In this document: positions 32,087-42,117 of the stretch, one piece after another | Layout: every line of letters begins with the position of its first letter | How positions within the stretch are numbered: the stretch's first letter is position 1 | Source of the DNA: Brachypodium distachyon | Lineage: Eukaryota; Streptophyta; Magnoliopsida; Poales; Poaceae | DNA length: 64,000 nt | Assembly: GCF_000005505.3 (NCBI RefSeq) | Contig: NC_016133.3 | Span: 26,514,508 to 26,578,507, forward strand | Reading direction: 5' to 3' | Notes under the pieces: model-generated | Database searches by the model: none | Told to the model about the DNA's origin: nothing | Seen by the model: the letters and a program-made list of their open reading frames with translations, nothing else | Made by a program: the position numbers and the translations under genes

Positions 32087-33838
32087 CTAGCGCGGGCGGG
32101 TGCGCGGCCCTCGCGCCCCTGCTGCATCGTGTCGAGCCGTTTCGAGAGTTGCCGCCATCGTGTCGAGCCTTCCTTGGAGCTCCACACGCTGGACCTCCAG
32201 CTGCCGATGGAGCTCGGTCTCCGGGACTACCGGCTCCTGAGCGGCCTCCAGGGCTTGCCGGGCCAGCCGTGCCTCCTCTTCGGCGAGGCACGCCTCCTCG
32301 CGCAGCCAGGAGAGTTCGCGCCGCTCTCTCTCCACGGCCTCCCGCACCTCGCCGAGTTGATTCTTGGCGGCGGTGTGGCGTTCCCTCACTTCGTTGTAGG
32401 AGGTGACGAAGGCAAATTGCTGGTCCCGGACGGCGTCCAGGAACCGGTGCCCCCACTCAAAAACGCTCGGATCCCAGGTAAGGGGGTTCCAAGCGACCCC
32501 GGTGAGGGTTCCGAGGTCGGTGCCGGGGGGAGCCCCCGAGGATGATGAAGCTCCTGCTGCCGAAGTGGGGCTAGGCGCGGGGTCACCAACTTGCTCCCGT
32601 GACTCTTGCCGTCCTTCCTCGGCAACTTCCCCCGTGCCTGCGCTCAGGGACCCCGGGGTTGGAGAAGGCTCCCTGCCTCCGGCGGGGGTTGCCACTTGGC
32701 CCGCCTCGTCGTCCAGCGACCAAAAGGAGGGCCAGCTAGGCTCGGACCCACCCTCACTCTCCTCGAGCACCTGCTTCCCACGGGGTGCTTGTGGGGGAGC
32801 GTGCGGGACACGGGTGGGGGTGTCGTCCATCAGCCCCCACTCGTTGCAGGGCGGGAAGGCGCCGACGATGTCGCTGAGCGCCTTGACGCCGGCGTGGAGA
32901 GCGAAAAACCCCGGCGGGAACTCCGTCGAATGGAAGATCTCGCCGGAGATCCCCCTCACCCATGTCCTGAGGGACTCCAAGTCCATGCCGTCCGCCTGGA
33001 GGCGTGTCCTGTCCCCGGAGCCCGTGTACATCCACGCGGGCCGGGAACGTAGCTGCAGCGGGACTATGCGCCGATGGACGAAGGTGCGTGCCACGTCAAC
33101 ATCGGTGAGCCCCGCTAGCCGCAGCGCCTTGATCTTCTCCACGATGGGGAGGAGGTCGGCGTCGCGGTGGTACCTGTCCTGCCAGCCGTTCTGGGGTACC
33201 GGCAACTCCGTCGGCGACTGGATGAACTCCTGGGGGTCCTCCACCCGGACCCAGCACCAGTCGTCCCGCCACTCTTTTTCAATCTTCTTCCCCGACCGGA
33301 CGATGAACTTGGACTTCATCTGGTCGCGGGCACGGAAGACCACCCCTGACGACATCGCCTTCGCGTTGTCGATCCGCGGGTAGAAGTAGTGGCGGAAGAG
33401 CCCCACCGACGGCATCACCCCCACGAACGCCTCGCAGAGGAACTGGAAGGTGGCGAGGAGGAACAACGAGGTGGGGTGGAGCTGCGCCACGCGCAACAGA
33501 TAAGATTCCATCAGTGCGTGGAGGAACAGGGAGAAGGGCGGCACCATGCCGCAGAGGAGGAAGCGCGCGAACACCCGGAAATCGTTGTCCTGGTGCTCGA
33601 CGCCCGCCGGGAAGATCCGCGTCTCCCCGTGCTCATTGAAGTTGGAGGCGACGGCGTGCCGGAGTTTCCCCAGCGCCTCGCCGTTGTAGCCGGGGCGGAA
33701 GAAGGCGACTGTGGTGCGCATCTCCCGCCGCTTCTGTTCCTTGGTGGCGGCCGCTTTGGTTGCTGCCACGGTTTTGCTTGTCGCGGCCTTCTTCGAGGTT
33801 TGGACCTCCTTCCCCTTCCTGGTGGTGGGGGGCGCCAT
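32087..33838 (-). CDS. antisense gene of element C, intact, 583 codons
   Basis: A single open frame opposite to gag-pol. The start chosen is ATG 33838 ('MAPPTTRKGKEVQTSKK'), which aligns with the start of the B copy; an upstream in-frame extension to 33910 is possible. Domains are a Lys-rich N-terminus (1-50) and the conserved domain of the grass 'putative gypsy type transposon' family at about 55-300 ('FRPGYNGEALGKLRHAV', 'FARFLLCGMVPPFS', 'HYFYPRIDNAKAMSSG', 'WCWVRVEDP'). A low-complexity Pro/Ser/Glu region covers 310-440. An Arg/Glu coiled coil at about 470-570 ends the protein ('RRELSWLREEACLAEEEA'). Biochemical function is unknown; nuclear action would be a guess. It has no stop or frameshift, although gag and pol of the same element have many. 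It lacks the extra C-terminal segment seen in A. Confidence 0.85.
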   Translation of the reverse strand: MAPPTTRKGKEVQTSKKAATSKTVAATKAAATKEQKRREMRTTVAFFRPGYNGEALGKLRHAVASNFNEHGETRIFPAGVEHQDNDFRVFARFLLCGMVPPFSLFLHALMESYLLRVAQLHPTSLFLLATFQFLCEAFVGVMPSVGLFRHYFYPRIDNAKAMSSGVVFRARDQMKSKFIVRSGKKIEKEWRDDWCWVRVEDPQEFIQSPTELPVPQNGWQDRYHRDADLLPIVEKIKALRLAGLTDVDVARTFVHRRIVPLQLRSRPAWMYTGSGDRTRLQADGMDLESLRTWVRGISGEIFHSTEFPPGFFALHAGVKALSDIVGAFPPCNEWGLMDDTPTRVPHAPPQAPRGKQVLEESEGGSEPSWPSFWSLDDEAGQVATPAGGREPSPTPGSLSAGTGEVAEEGRQESREQVGDPAPSPTSAAGASSSSGAPPGTDLGTLTGVAWNPLTWDPSVFEWGHRFLDAVRDQQFAFVTSYNEVRERHTAAKNQLGEVREAVERERRELSWLREEACLAEEEARLARQALEAAQEPVVPETELHRQLEVQRVELQGRLDTMAATLETARHDAAGARGPRTRPR

Positions 33839-34221
33839 GGAAAGCGAGGGTGGAGGCTGGCAGGAGTGCGGGGATACGAGATGCGAAAGTGGATGGAGGC
33901 GAAAGGGCAAAGTGATGTTCCCCTTTTGGCAACAGTACAGGCTTTATGACGCCCGGCCGTTTGGTAACAGCCGGTTCCGTACCCTACGGGTGTGCGGGGA
34001 TAACTCCTAATCACTGGGAATAATGCGCGGAGTGGCCTTAACTACCCTATTTAGGGGGGGAGTTAGGGCGGAGATCGCGCGTCCACTGCTCCGCTTGTAA
34101 CGGCGCCGTACACAGGGCAGCGAAGGGACACGGGCCCACGACTGATCGGGGCCCACACGTCGGTTAAGGGCGTAGCCCGGCAACCGACCAGTGGGAGACC
34201 CTCCCGGGAAGAGGTGATGCA
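33839..34221 (-). promoter_or_regulatory. upstream region of C antisense gene
   Basis: Leader and probable promoter of the antisense gene. CGTCATAAAG on the minus strand near 33945-33954, about 110 bp before the ATG, matches the TATA-like CGTTATAAGA of B. The remainder is element internal sequence shared with B, ending where the deletion that removed the start of the 3' LTR begins. Confidence 0.5.
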
Positions 34222-34872
34222 CGGCTCAGTAAACGAGCCGACCGACGGGTAGTTACCCGCTCTATCTAAGGAACAGTGGTTGTCTAATCCTACCCTAGGG
34301 TCTTAGGCCCCTAGCAGCGGAGGTGGCACCCATGCACGCCACCAGCTCACTGGGGGGAGTTTCATGCCTCCCCGTTGGACACTTGTAGCTCATTCATCGT
34401 GGCACATGTGGCATCCCCTTATGTATAAAAGGAGGACCCATGCCGATGGTCAAGGGGTCCTAGGTTCTCTGTTGACTAGTTAGTCAGTTAGCAGGCTTGG
34501 ACAAAGCTGGCTCGACGGACGCTTAGTGGCTCCAGTAGGCAGCCAGCAGAGGGCGGTGAGGAGTACCTAGCCACTGAGAGAATGCCCAGGAGCTCGCCCG
34601 GCAACTTGTAAAACATTTGATCCGTAATCAATATCAACTCAGACAGGCAGGACGTAGGGTTTTACACCTCCGGGTGGCCCGAACCTGGGTAAAAAACGTG
34701 CGTGCATCTGTTCTTGGACTAGCGCGCACCCCTAGCACTTCGTCTCGCCGGCCCCGTAGGGCCACATCAGCCGTGCCAGTGATCACCGGGTCTCTGCCCC
34801 AGACGCCCCTACCGAACCTAAAAAGGGGACGTGGCCGCACGCCCCCGGTGTCGGAGCAACCGAGCGACGACA
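34222..34872 (+). repeat. 3' LTR of element C, 5'-truncated
   Basis: 651 bp matching 25070-25720 without length change. The first 340 bp of the LTR are missing and internal sequence joins directly at about 34221. The TATA box is at 34424-34430. The end GAGCGACGACA is followed by TSD ACTAG. Confidence 0.93.
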
Positions 34873-34877
34873 ACTAG

Positions 34878-37800
34878 GAGAATAATAGCTAGCATAGGTA
34901 CAATAATAATCGTAACAATGCAACTAATAAAAACTAGTGCATAATAAAATAATAGGATAATGGTCAAGGTGAACTTGCCTTGGTTAAGATTGTTGAAGCC
35001 TTCTTCTTAAACGTCACACAATCACCACAATCGCACTCCGAGTGATCTATCGTGAAGAAACGAATAATAATAATAAACACATAGTTCGATAACTCCAAAT
35101 AAATCCAAATAAAGAACCAAACGTGATAATCAACGATTATCTTTAATGCTAAAGCGTAGGTTTGGGTTTGAAAAGGATGGGAATGGTTCGAAAGGAATTA
35201 TAACTAAGGAAATAATACTATACCCCTTTGTATCCCACATGTTGTATTTATGAAAACATGGACAATACACATCTCACGATCCAACTAATGTTAATACAAG
35301 ATACGCAACAATATGACAAAGCTATCATGCAGACTACGAATCTTAAGTGAACATGATAGATAGCAAAACATCATGTTAATTGTTGTTCTAGCATGATATG
35401 CTACTATTATTTAGTTAGTTTAATTAATGAAGTAATTAATTTGAATGCATCAAATTCATCTATGCAATTCTAACATAACTATACATGCTAAATGACTAAG
35501 CTACATGAGAGTTAATTTTATTAGCTCTAGTTTATTATCATGCCGAGGCTAACAATGACCTAAATCTCATGATACAATTTATAGGTATGAAAATATATTT
35601 ACATAAATTATTTTAGTGATACCCAAACCAAGAAAAGATAGATCAAGAACCTAGGGTTTACGATATCAAGATTTGATATCAATCTCCAAGTTGTTGGAAC
35701 AAATTAGAGAATGGGAAAACTAATCTAAATGAGTTTAAATACATGAACATGTTATGATCAGATCATAAACATGCGACAGATGCAAATAAATCTAGATTAG
35801 AAGGTTAGAAAAAAGGCTAGGATTGAATTGGAATTGAAATAGTGAAGTTCTGGCTGTTAACACATACAAAGTTCTATGGACCATGGTATGTTGTATATGA
35901 GCTTGGAAAGGTGTGTAAAGGGGTCCAGAATGTAGAGTTGGATGAAATCTTGTGAGCACAGAAAGAATCAACTGATTCGGGTCTACGGATCAACACATAT
36001 AGACTTTGGAAGATAGCTAATCAATGTGATAGTGTTGCCAGATACGACTTTTGATTGAAGATGCACCTCTGTAGATGAATCCAAACTTGTGAAAAAAAAG
36101 TACACTTATGTGGAGAACAAGATCTAATAGATGCTATACAGATGGTTTTGGAACCAAACGGATCAATGGAACAACCTACATGAATTTCGAAAGGTGGCTA
36201 ATCCAAAAGCAACATACTGTGAATAGCAATTTCCAACGAAGATGCACAACAGAAGATCATCGAGACGGGGTATACAATCTGATCTGATATATAGAGGAGG
36301 ACGTGATCTAACTACAACAGAAAGAGTCGGCCGAAAATGATACACAGGTCAAAAGATATGGTCTTCTAAACAAGGCTAATCAAAACAGATCATGCTGAAA
36401 GTTTTCTCACCGAAACGGAGTTTGCCGGAGTTCGGAAAATGGCAAAAGATTCACCGGCAGGGTCGATGTGGCCGTGGAAGAGGCTAGGGACGTGCATGAC
36501 ATCGAGGCAGACATCGGGACGCGGTCGGAGCGGTCGGAGAGGCATCTAGACAGCGACGGGCGAAGCTCCGGGCGTGGCGTTGGCATGTCCTCGGGGAAGA
36601 CACAGCCAACGGCGACGGTTGTTCGGAAAACCTTGTCAAAGGGGTAGAGAGGGGTCACGGGAGTCGTTCTGTGCAATGAATTCAGGAATGAGGAATCGGA
36701 GCGAGCTCACCGTGGACAAAGGAGGCGACGGACGGTGAAGGAAGACGGCCATAGCATGCGATCTACAAAGCTCCATAGGAAAAACTCTCAATAAGAAAAC
36801 GGGGGAGGATGGCCAAAGGTTCGAAGTGACGCGCTCGGAATCGTCCTTTATAGACCGAGGAGGGAGATCGGGCATGGATGTCGACAGGCGGCATTAGGGG
36901 CTGGCCATTAATGGCTAGAGGCCGTGATTGAGGAATTTAAGGAGGGGATTAGAGAGAGGAGGGCCGTGGGGTGCGGTTTAGTGCACCTGGACGGGCCGAG
37001 CGGGGAGGGGGCGTGGTCGGCGGCGTAGATCATGGCGTGATGGCGCTGTTCTGTCTTGCGTGCGGGAGGAGGAAGACGAGCTCGTACTCGTGCTCGCTGG
37101 GCTGGGCTGATGGGGCTCAGCCGGGACATGGGCCAGGAGGGAGAGGGGCCAAGGCCCAGAGGAAAAAGAAGAATGAAAAAAAACGAAGGGGAAGGGAGAA
37201 GATGGGCTGGGCTGGTTCGGTGATGTTGGGCCAGCTGGAGAGGCTTCGGCCCATAAAGAAAAAGAAAAGAAGGAGGATGGGCTGCGGCCAGGGGGAAAAG
37301 AGATGGGCCGGCTGAAAAGATGGGTTTCGACCCGGAGATAGGTTTAGGCCTTTTTATGGCCTTTTCTAATACAAATAAAATCACTGAAATTCGAATATGG
37401 TTTTATAAATACCATATGAACTCCATAGACATTTCTATTAAACTCCATTAAGTCAAAATAAGTGTTGTGGGCTTAGGAAATATAGTTTCCACCCAAATAT
37501 TCATTTATAAATACTTCTATACTAAAATAAGTTTTGAATAAACTCCAAATAAAATCTTATAGCATCAATTTGGTTCAATAAATTCCCGAATAGATTTATA
37601 ACACCAAATCACACACTTTGTAAACCCTTGCAAATGTTTTCCAACTATATATATTAGGGAAAGTCATTTTATTCCCTCTCTTTACCATTTAAATAAATGT
37701 TGGGGAACGTTTTCTAATCGATTCAAATATTCCAACGATGCTCTCAAATGGTCATGGCATCCAAATTGAAATCTTAGCGTGTTAGTAAATCTTTCGAAAA

Positions 37801-38097
37801 GAACATAGATTTATTAAGATGCAAAGAATAATTCTAATAAAATCATATGATGCAAATGGTTCCAAATAAAATACTTTGAACTTACATAAATGTCCCAACC
37901 ATGTTGTATAATTTGGATAGTCATATTAATCCACTCGTTTGTTAAATATTCAAACATGGTGTGGAAAATTTTAAATAAGTCCTAAAGATTTGAAATCCTT
38001 CAGGATTTCACATCCAAAATATTTCCAAAGCCAATATTTTATTTCAAATAATTATTTTATTTAACTTTCCAAAATGGGAAAATTCTGGGATGTTACA
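34878..38097 (-). repeat. solo LTR G, right part
   Basis: Continuation of the solo LTR beyond element C. It is AT-rich and has no gene, apart from a GC-rich block at 36400-37330 that contains short minus-strand open frames without recognisable domains. On the minus strand the LTR begins TGTAACATCCCAG at 38097, and CGGTCTATAAAGG near 36846-36858 is a likely promoter TATA box. After 38097 comes the second CTACT, and the mudrA frame resumes. Confidence 0.85.
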
Positions 38098-38102
38098 CTA
38101 CT

Positions 38103-38150
38103 GCCGGTGGAAGAGGGAGACGTGGACGACGAGGGAGAGGAAGAAACTAG
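38103..38150 (+). pseudogene. mudrA: mudrA-like transposase, Arg/Gly C-terminal tail
   Basis: Sixteen codons reading 'AGGRGRRGRRGRGRN' and a TAG. They follow the frame that stops at 23500 ('GTGGGAT') once G and one TSD copy are discounted. Arg/Gly-rich tails after the CCHC knuckle are common in this transposase family. The join identifies G as an insertion in the last few codons. Confidence 0.88.
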
Positions 38151-38485
38151 ACTATGGCCTTAATATGTACTCTATGTGAAACTATGTGTTAATTTGTACT
38201 ATGTGTGAACTATGCTATAATTTGTATTCTATGTGGCACTATGTTTTAATTTGTACTATATGTGAAACTATGTGTTAATTTGTACTCTATGTGGAACTAA
38301 GTTTTATTTTATACTCTGTGAAACTATGTGTTAATTTGTGCCCTATGTTTTAATTTGTACTCTGTGTGGAACTATGTGTTAATTTATACGCTTTATTCAA
38401 CTATGTTTTAATATGTACTCTCAGTTAACTATGCTTAACTTTGTATTGTATGTCTAACTATGTTTATAAATGTTGCAGGTACAAA
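38151..38485. repeat. minisatellite between mudrA and the PMD gene
   Basis: A degenerate unit of about 30-37 bp (TTAATTTGTACTCTATGTG, then GAACTATGTG) repeats about eight times from 38157 to 38465, and two more copies appear in the PMD gene intron at 39029-39095. This stretch must also hold the mudrA 3' end and the PMD promoter. No clear TATA box is visible. Confidence 0.7.
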
Positions 38486-41283
38486 ATGGAGAGAGTATCA
38501 TTGCTATCTTCGGAGAATGAGAGTAAGCATCGGGCTGCTCGATTGGTGGCGCATCCTGGGAATGTCGAGCCCCTTGTCACGCGCACTCCTAAGGAAAATT
38601 GGATGATACACCCTGCTTGGATTCAGCGGTATTTATTCATTCATCCCTTGCATGTACATTTTATTTACTCATCCCTTGCATGTTCATTTTATTTATTCAT
38701 CCCTTGCATGTCCATTTTATTTATGCAGTTTGAAGTGGGCTGGCCTTTTACCTTTCGCACGACTTGTTGAGGCAACTCGTGCGGAAATGGTAGAGGGCGA
38801 CAAGGCTTCAACTCTACACGGCTACAAATTGACCACTCGCTGCTGAGCTGCTTAGTGGATAGATGGAGGCCCGAGACACACACGTTTCACTTTCGCTAGG
38901 GAGAGATGGCTCATACTCTCTAGGATGTGTCGATGCTGCTAGGACTACCATTGGTGGGTGATCCCATAGGACCGTTGCAGGCACCAGCTGATTGGCAGGA
39001 GGGTATGGCACTACGCTTTCAAGGTATGTGTTAATTTGTGCCCTGTGTTTTAATTTGTACTCTATGTGGAACTATGTGTTAATTTGTGCCCTACGTTTTC
39101 AAGGTATTCTTGCCAGAGCTGGGCCACTCACCTCGGAGGCTCACGGACCTAAGCTAGATTGGTTGCTCAATTATCAGGTTAGATCGATGTGTTTTAAGTT
39201 AATATATCTAAGAGCATACCTCATATACTTGCATGCGTTTACTAACACTTGATTTTTGTTGCATGCAGATTCAGAAGTTTGGGTATCCAGAGACCTAAAT
39301 GACTGAGTCTCAGATCACTCGAAGCCCTGAGGCATATATAATGTGGCTTCTCGGGAAGGTGATGTTCACTGAGAACCACGTCACCACCATTAGCGCACGC
39401 TACATCCCTATTGCAGTGAAGATCCCGACTGCAACTTGTGGTGACGACATCACACAGAGGAGTTGGGGTTCGGCTGTCTTAGCGGCTACGTACCGAGGTA
39501 TGTGCAACGCTTGCCAGCTTGCGTCGCCCAAGTCAGCCCTGCTTGGATGTCCTTTATTGTTGCAGCTCTGGTCGTGGGAGAGGTTTTCTATCAGCCGACC
39601 AGACGTTACAGGTGATCACCCTAACCCTGAGTAGGAGTTGTTTGACTTAGAACACATCGACCTGCCTACTTTCGCGACAATTTGGACACGTAACAAGGTA
39701 TGTCGAATGTAAAACTTATACATTAGTTTACATAAACCATGAATGAAGCTAACTTCTATTTTTTACAGAGACGCTTTGCACACGATCAGGTCAGGAATTG
39801 CTACCCATCATTCAACGAGCAGTTCGACGTGTTGCACTCTGAGGCGGTTGTCTGGGAGCCGTACACACAGGACGCCATCGATGTTAGATACCCTGGCAGG
39901 ATGTCCACGGTCTGCACGAGAAATTACGCTTACTAGATGACAAAATCAAAGATCATCTTCGACGTCTGTGTGGAGGAGATGGGCCAGCAGAGGGTCATGA
40001 GGCAGTTTGGGGCACGCCAGTTGGTCGTTCCTCCACCGACGGAGGATCCACTTCCACCGATCGTCCACAGGTATGTGCAGTTCTACAATTTATGATTGCG
40101 ATCTCAGGTTTACCAGGAAGGGAAGTACCAGGACCCAGACTCAGTGGCTGCAGAGGGTTCGGTCGTACGTCGCAGAGTGGGAGACTGCGACGACACGGGT
40201 TTGGCCATTGGAGGCCTTTGATCTCGATCTATTCAACGGCTATTTGCAGAGGTACATGATAGCTACCCGATTGAGCATCATTCAACACTCTCACCCGCAG
40301 GAGATAGCCGAGCCGAATTTGCAAGATATGTACCCTAGGCAGTCTACTTCAGGCTCTAAACAGCACGCGGTAAATATTTTCTCTTAACATAATGCATGTG
40401 TTTGTTACGTACTTTGCCATAGATATGTAATACTCTTCGTGCCAATTGTAGGCTCAGTTGACACAGGATTTACAGGTCGAGTTCGCTATGTATGGACGTT
40501 CGCTTTCGATCGGTCCACTTCTACTACCACGGGAGCCGCACCAGTCCTCGCTTAGACGAATGGAGGAGAAGCTACGCTCTGTTTACGCGGCTATCACGTG
40601 CACCCGGACTTCAGACGTCGTTCACCACCAGGCATGCGTACGGCCCCCGCATCCCTCCACGCACCAGCAGCGGCCACGTCAGCAGGAAGCACCGCACCCC
40701 CAACACCACCCGCGTCCATGTCTACCAGAGCAGTCGACGCCCAGGCCACCACCTCCTGAGCAGGCCAGAGGTTCGTCGTGGCACCAGCCGCAGTCTTCTT
40801 TCGACTACTGGCACCAGCAGCAGCCCTCTTTTCAGGCTAGAGGTTCGGCATGAGAGCAGCAGCCCCCCGCTTTTCAGGCTGGAGGTTCGGCGTGGCAGCA
40901 CCAGCAGAGTCCCACGATGAACTTTGAGTTTCGTCCACAGACTCAGCCACAGGGTATGTATATTTCTATCTATTGTGTTCATTACCATGACTGCTACACA
41001 ATTCTAATGCTAAGTACTTTCCCACATGCAGGAGCCTACGGGCATCACTCGTCATTGTCCGAACCCTCGTGGGGTAGTGAGCAGGATCACGCTCAAGGAG
41101 AGGACTACTCTGTCCAACACAGCTGGATGTTCAATACTCCTCCACCAAACCCCACACAGGAGGATACACAGTATCGCGAGGATGGGTCCGTGATTCCTCC
41201 GTGCAACGTTGTGCCACCTCATAGGTATGGCTGGACCACGCCATAGGCACCCCCGGAACGCCGTCCCAGACGCCGTGCCTGAT
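38486..41283 (+). pseudogene. plant-mobile-domain (PMD) gene of the MULE
   Basis: A multi-exon gene related to the PMD proteins (MAIN/MAIL1 and the 'aminotransferase-like plant mobile domain' family), which are known both as host genes and inside MULEs. ATG 38486 gives 'MERVSLLSSENE'. An intron at about 38629-38728 contains a 30-bp triplicate. Conserved PMD segments follow: 'LVDRWRPETHTFHF', 'VSMLLGLPLVGDPIGP', 'WGSAVLAATYRGMCNAC' and 'GCPLLLQLWSWERFSI'. Later exons read 'WEPYTQDAID', 'QRVMRQFGARQLVVPP' and a Pro/Gln/His-rich tail (40630-40960). There are several in-frame stops, for example TAG codons in 'HFR*GEMAHTL*DVS', the codon after 'RNYAY', and near 40852, plus a frameshift near 38825. 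Its role in MULEs is unknown. Confidence 0.85.
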
Positions 41284-41296
41284 ATTTGCATGTAGG

Positions 41297-41405
41297 ACCT
41301 ATGTATGAGACTTATTTCTACCTATGTATGAGACATATTCTATCTATGTATGAGACATATTTCTACCTATGTATGAGACACATTTATACCTATGTATGAG
41401 AGAGA
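41297..41405. repeat. 25-bp tandem repeat after the PMD gene
   Basis: Five copies of CCTATGTATGAGACATATTT with small changes. It lies between the convergent PMD gene and minus-strand ORF. Confidence 0.8.
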
Positions 41406-41536
41406 AATGTTACTATTTTTCGCATTCTTATTCAAGTTACATTTGCAAATTAAAAATGGTAGGACTGAAATACATATGCAATAGAAAGACTGAAATTAAA
41501 ACCGACAACTTAAAATAAGATAACCTAACTCTAGCC

Positions 41537-41938
41537 CTACGAAGATGAAGTGCTCTTACCCTTGGACGATGATGTGCTCTTTTCCTTCGACGGTGCAGTA
41601 CTCTTCCCCTTGGATAATGAAGAACTCTTACACGTTTTGCTTGGCATGAAGATATCTTCATCGGAGTCCTCTTCTTCAACCCATAACAATGGATGTTTTC
41701 TAGCCCATTGTAGGTATGACTCACTCTTACCTTGACTGTGCTTCTTCCACCTTTCGTGCAACCTTAGCAGTTCTTGCCGTATCACTGCAGAAGTCCTCAA
41801 TGGGAAATTGCACCTTCTTAATTGCTGGCCCAGCTCAGTTAGTAGGGTGTCACTATTGATGAGTTTGTCCCATGGAACTATCCTATTGTCGACCTTGAAA
41901 TCACCGGCTAACAACAATAGCCTCAGGGAAACGGTCTT
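41537..41938 (-). pseudogene. MULE minus-strand ORF with Ser/Lys repeats
   Basis: About 130 codons between stops, with no ATG at the expected start (the first codons read 'LRLLLLAGDFKVDN'). Visible parts are a helical basic region ('IRQELLRLHERWKKHSQGK'), 'SYLQWARKHPLLWVEE', an acidic patch 'EEEDSDEDIFMPSK', then 'KGKST' repeated three times within a Ser/Lys tail. It is convergent with the PMD gene and divergent from the zinc-finger gene. The missing ATG may mean that an upstream exon or the start has been lost. I do not recognise the family; the basic and acidic composition would suit a nucleic-acid or chromatin role, which is only a guess. Confidence 0.5.
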
Positions 41939-42048
41939 TTATAGTTACAGAAGGTACAAATAGGCGTCCCAGACGCTGGCGGGAAACGCTGGCGAAAAAA
42001 CCAGGCGGGAAACGGTGGCGGGAGAATGAGTTTGAGAGCCTATAAATA
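41937..42048. promoter_or_regulatory. divergent promoter with two E2F consensus sites
   Basis: The gap between the minus-strand ORF and the zinc-finger gene. A TATA box CTATAAAAG points left (41937-41945, minus strand) and TATAAATA points right (42041-42048). Between them GCGGGAAA occurs at 41979-41986 and again at 42005-42012; on the other strand each reads TTTCCCGC, which fits the E2F consensus TTTSSCGC. A related GCGAAAAA lies at 41992-41999. The sites are 26 bp apart. Confidence 0.6.
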
Positions 42049-42117
42049 CCTCATCTCCGGTAGTCATCCAAGCATCCTTCCAACTATTGTTTTTTTCCAA
42101 TATTCTAGTGTCCCCCG

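Larger units (their letters stand above)
24730..34872 (+). mobile_element. Ty3/gypsy Tat-lineage retrotransposon C
   Basis: A 10.1-kb element with perfect TSD ACTAG (24725-24729 and 34873-34877). It has a complete left LTR, gag-pol on the plus strand, an antisense gene on the minus strand and a right LTR lacking its first 340 bp. It lies inside solo LTR G. The aligned 651-bp LTR parts differ at about 35 positions by my hand count (about 5%). Gag-pol carries several stops, but the antisense gene is open throughout. Confidence 0.94.

Noticed and set aside
33839..33910. Longer N-terminus for the C antisense protein
   Set aside because: The extension is not shared with B, whose protein starts at the aligned ATG ('MAPP'), so the start at 33838 is preferred.
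33389..33949. Plus-strand frame of 186 codons opposite C's antisense gene
   Set aside because: It is Glu/Gly-rich shadow of the real minus-strand gene; the element's sense genes end near 31455.
36407..37384. Several frames of 80-160 codons in the GC-rich part of G
   Set aside because: They are low-complexity, lie within a solo LTR, and have no homology I can name.
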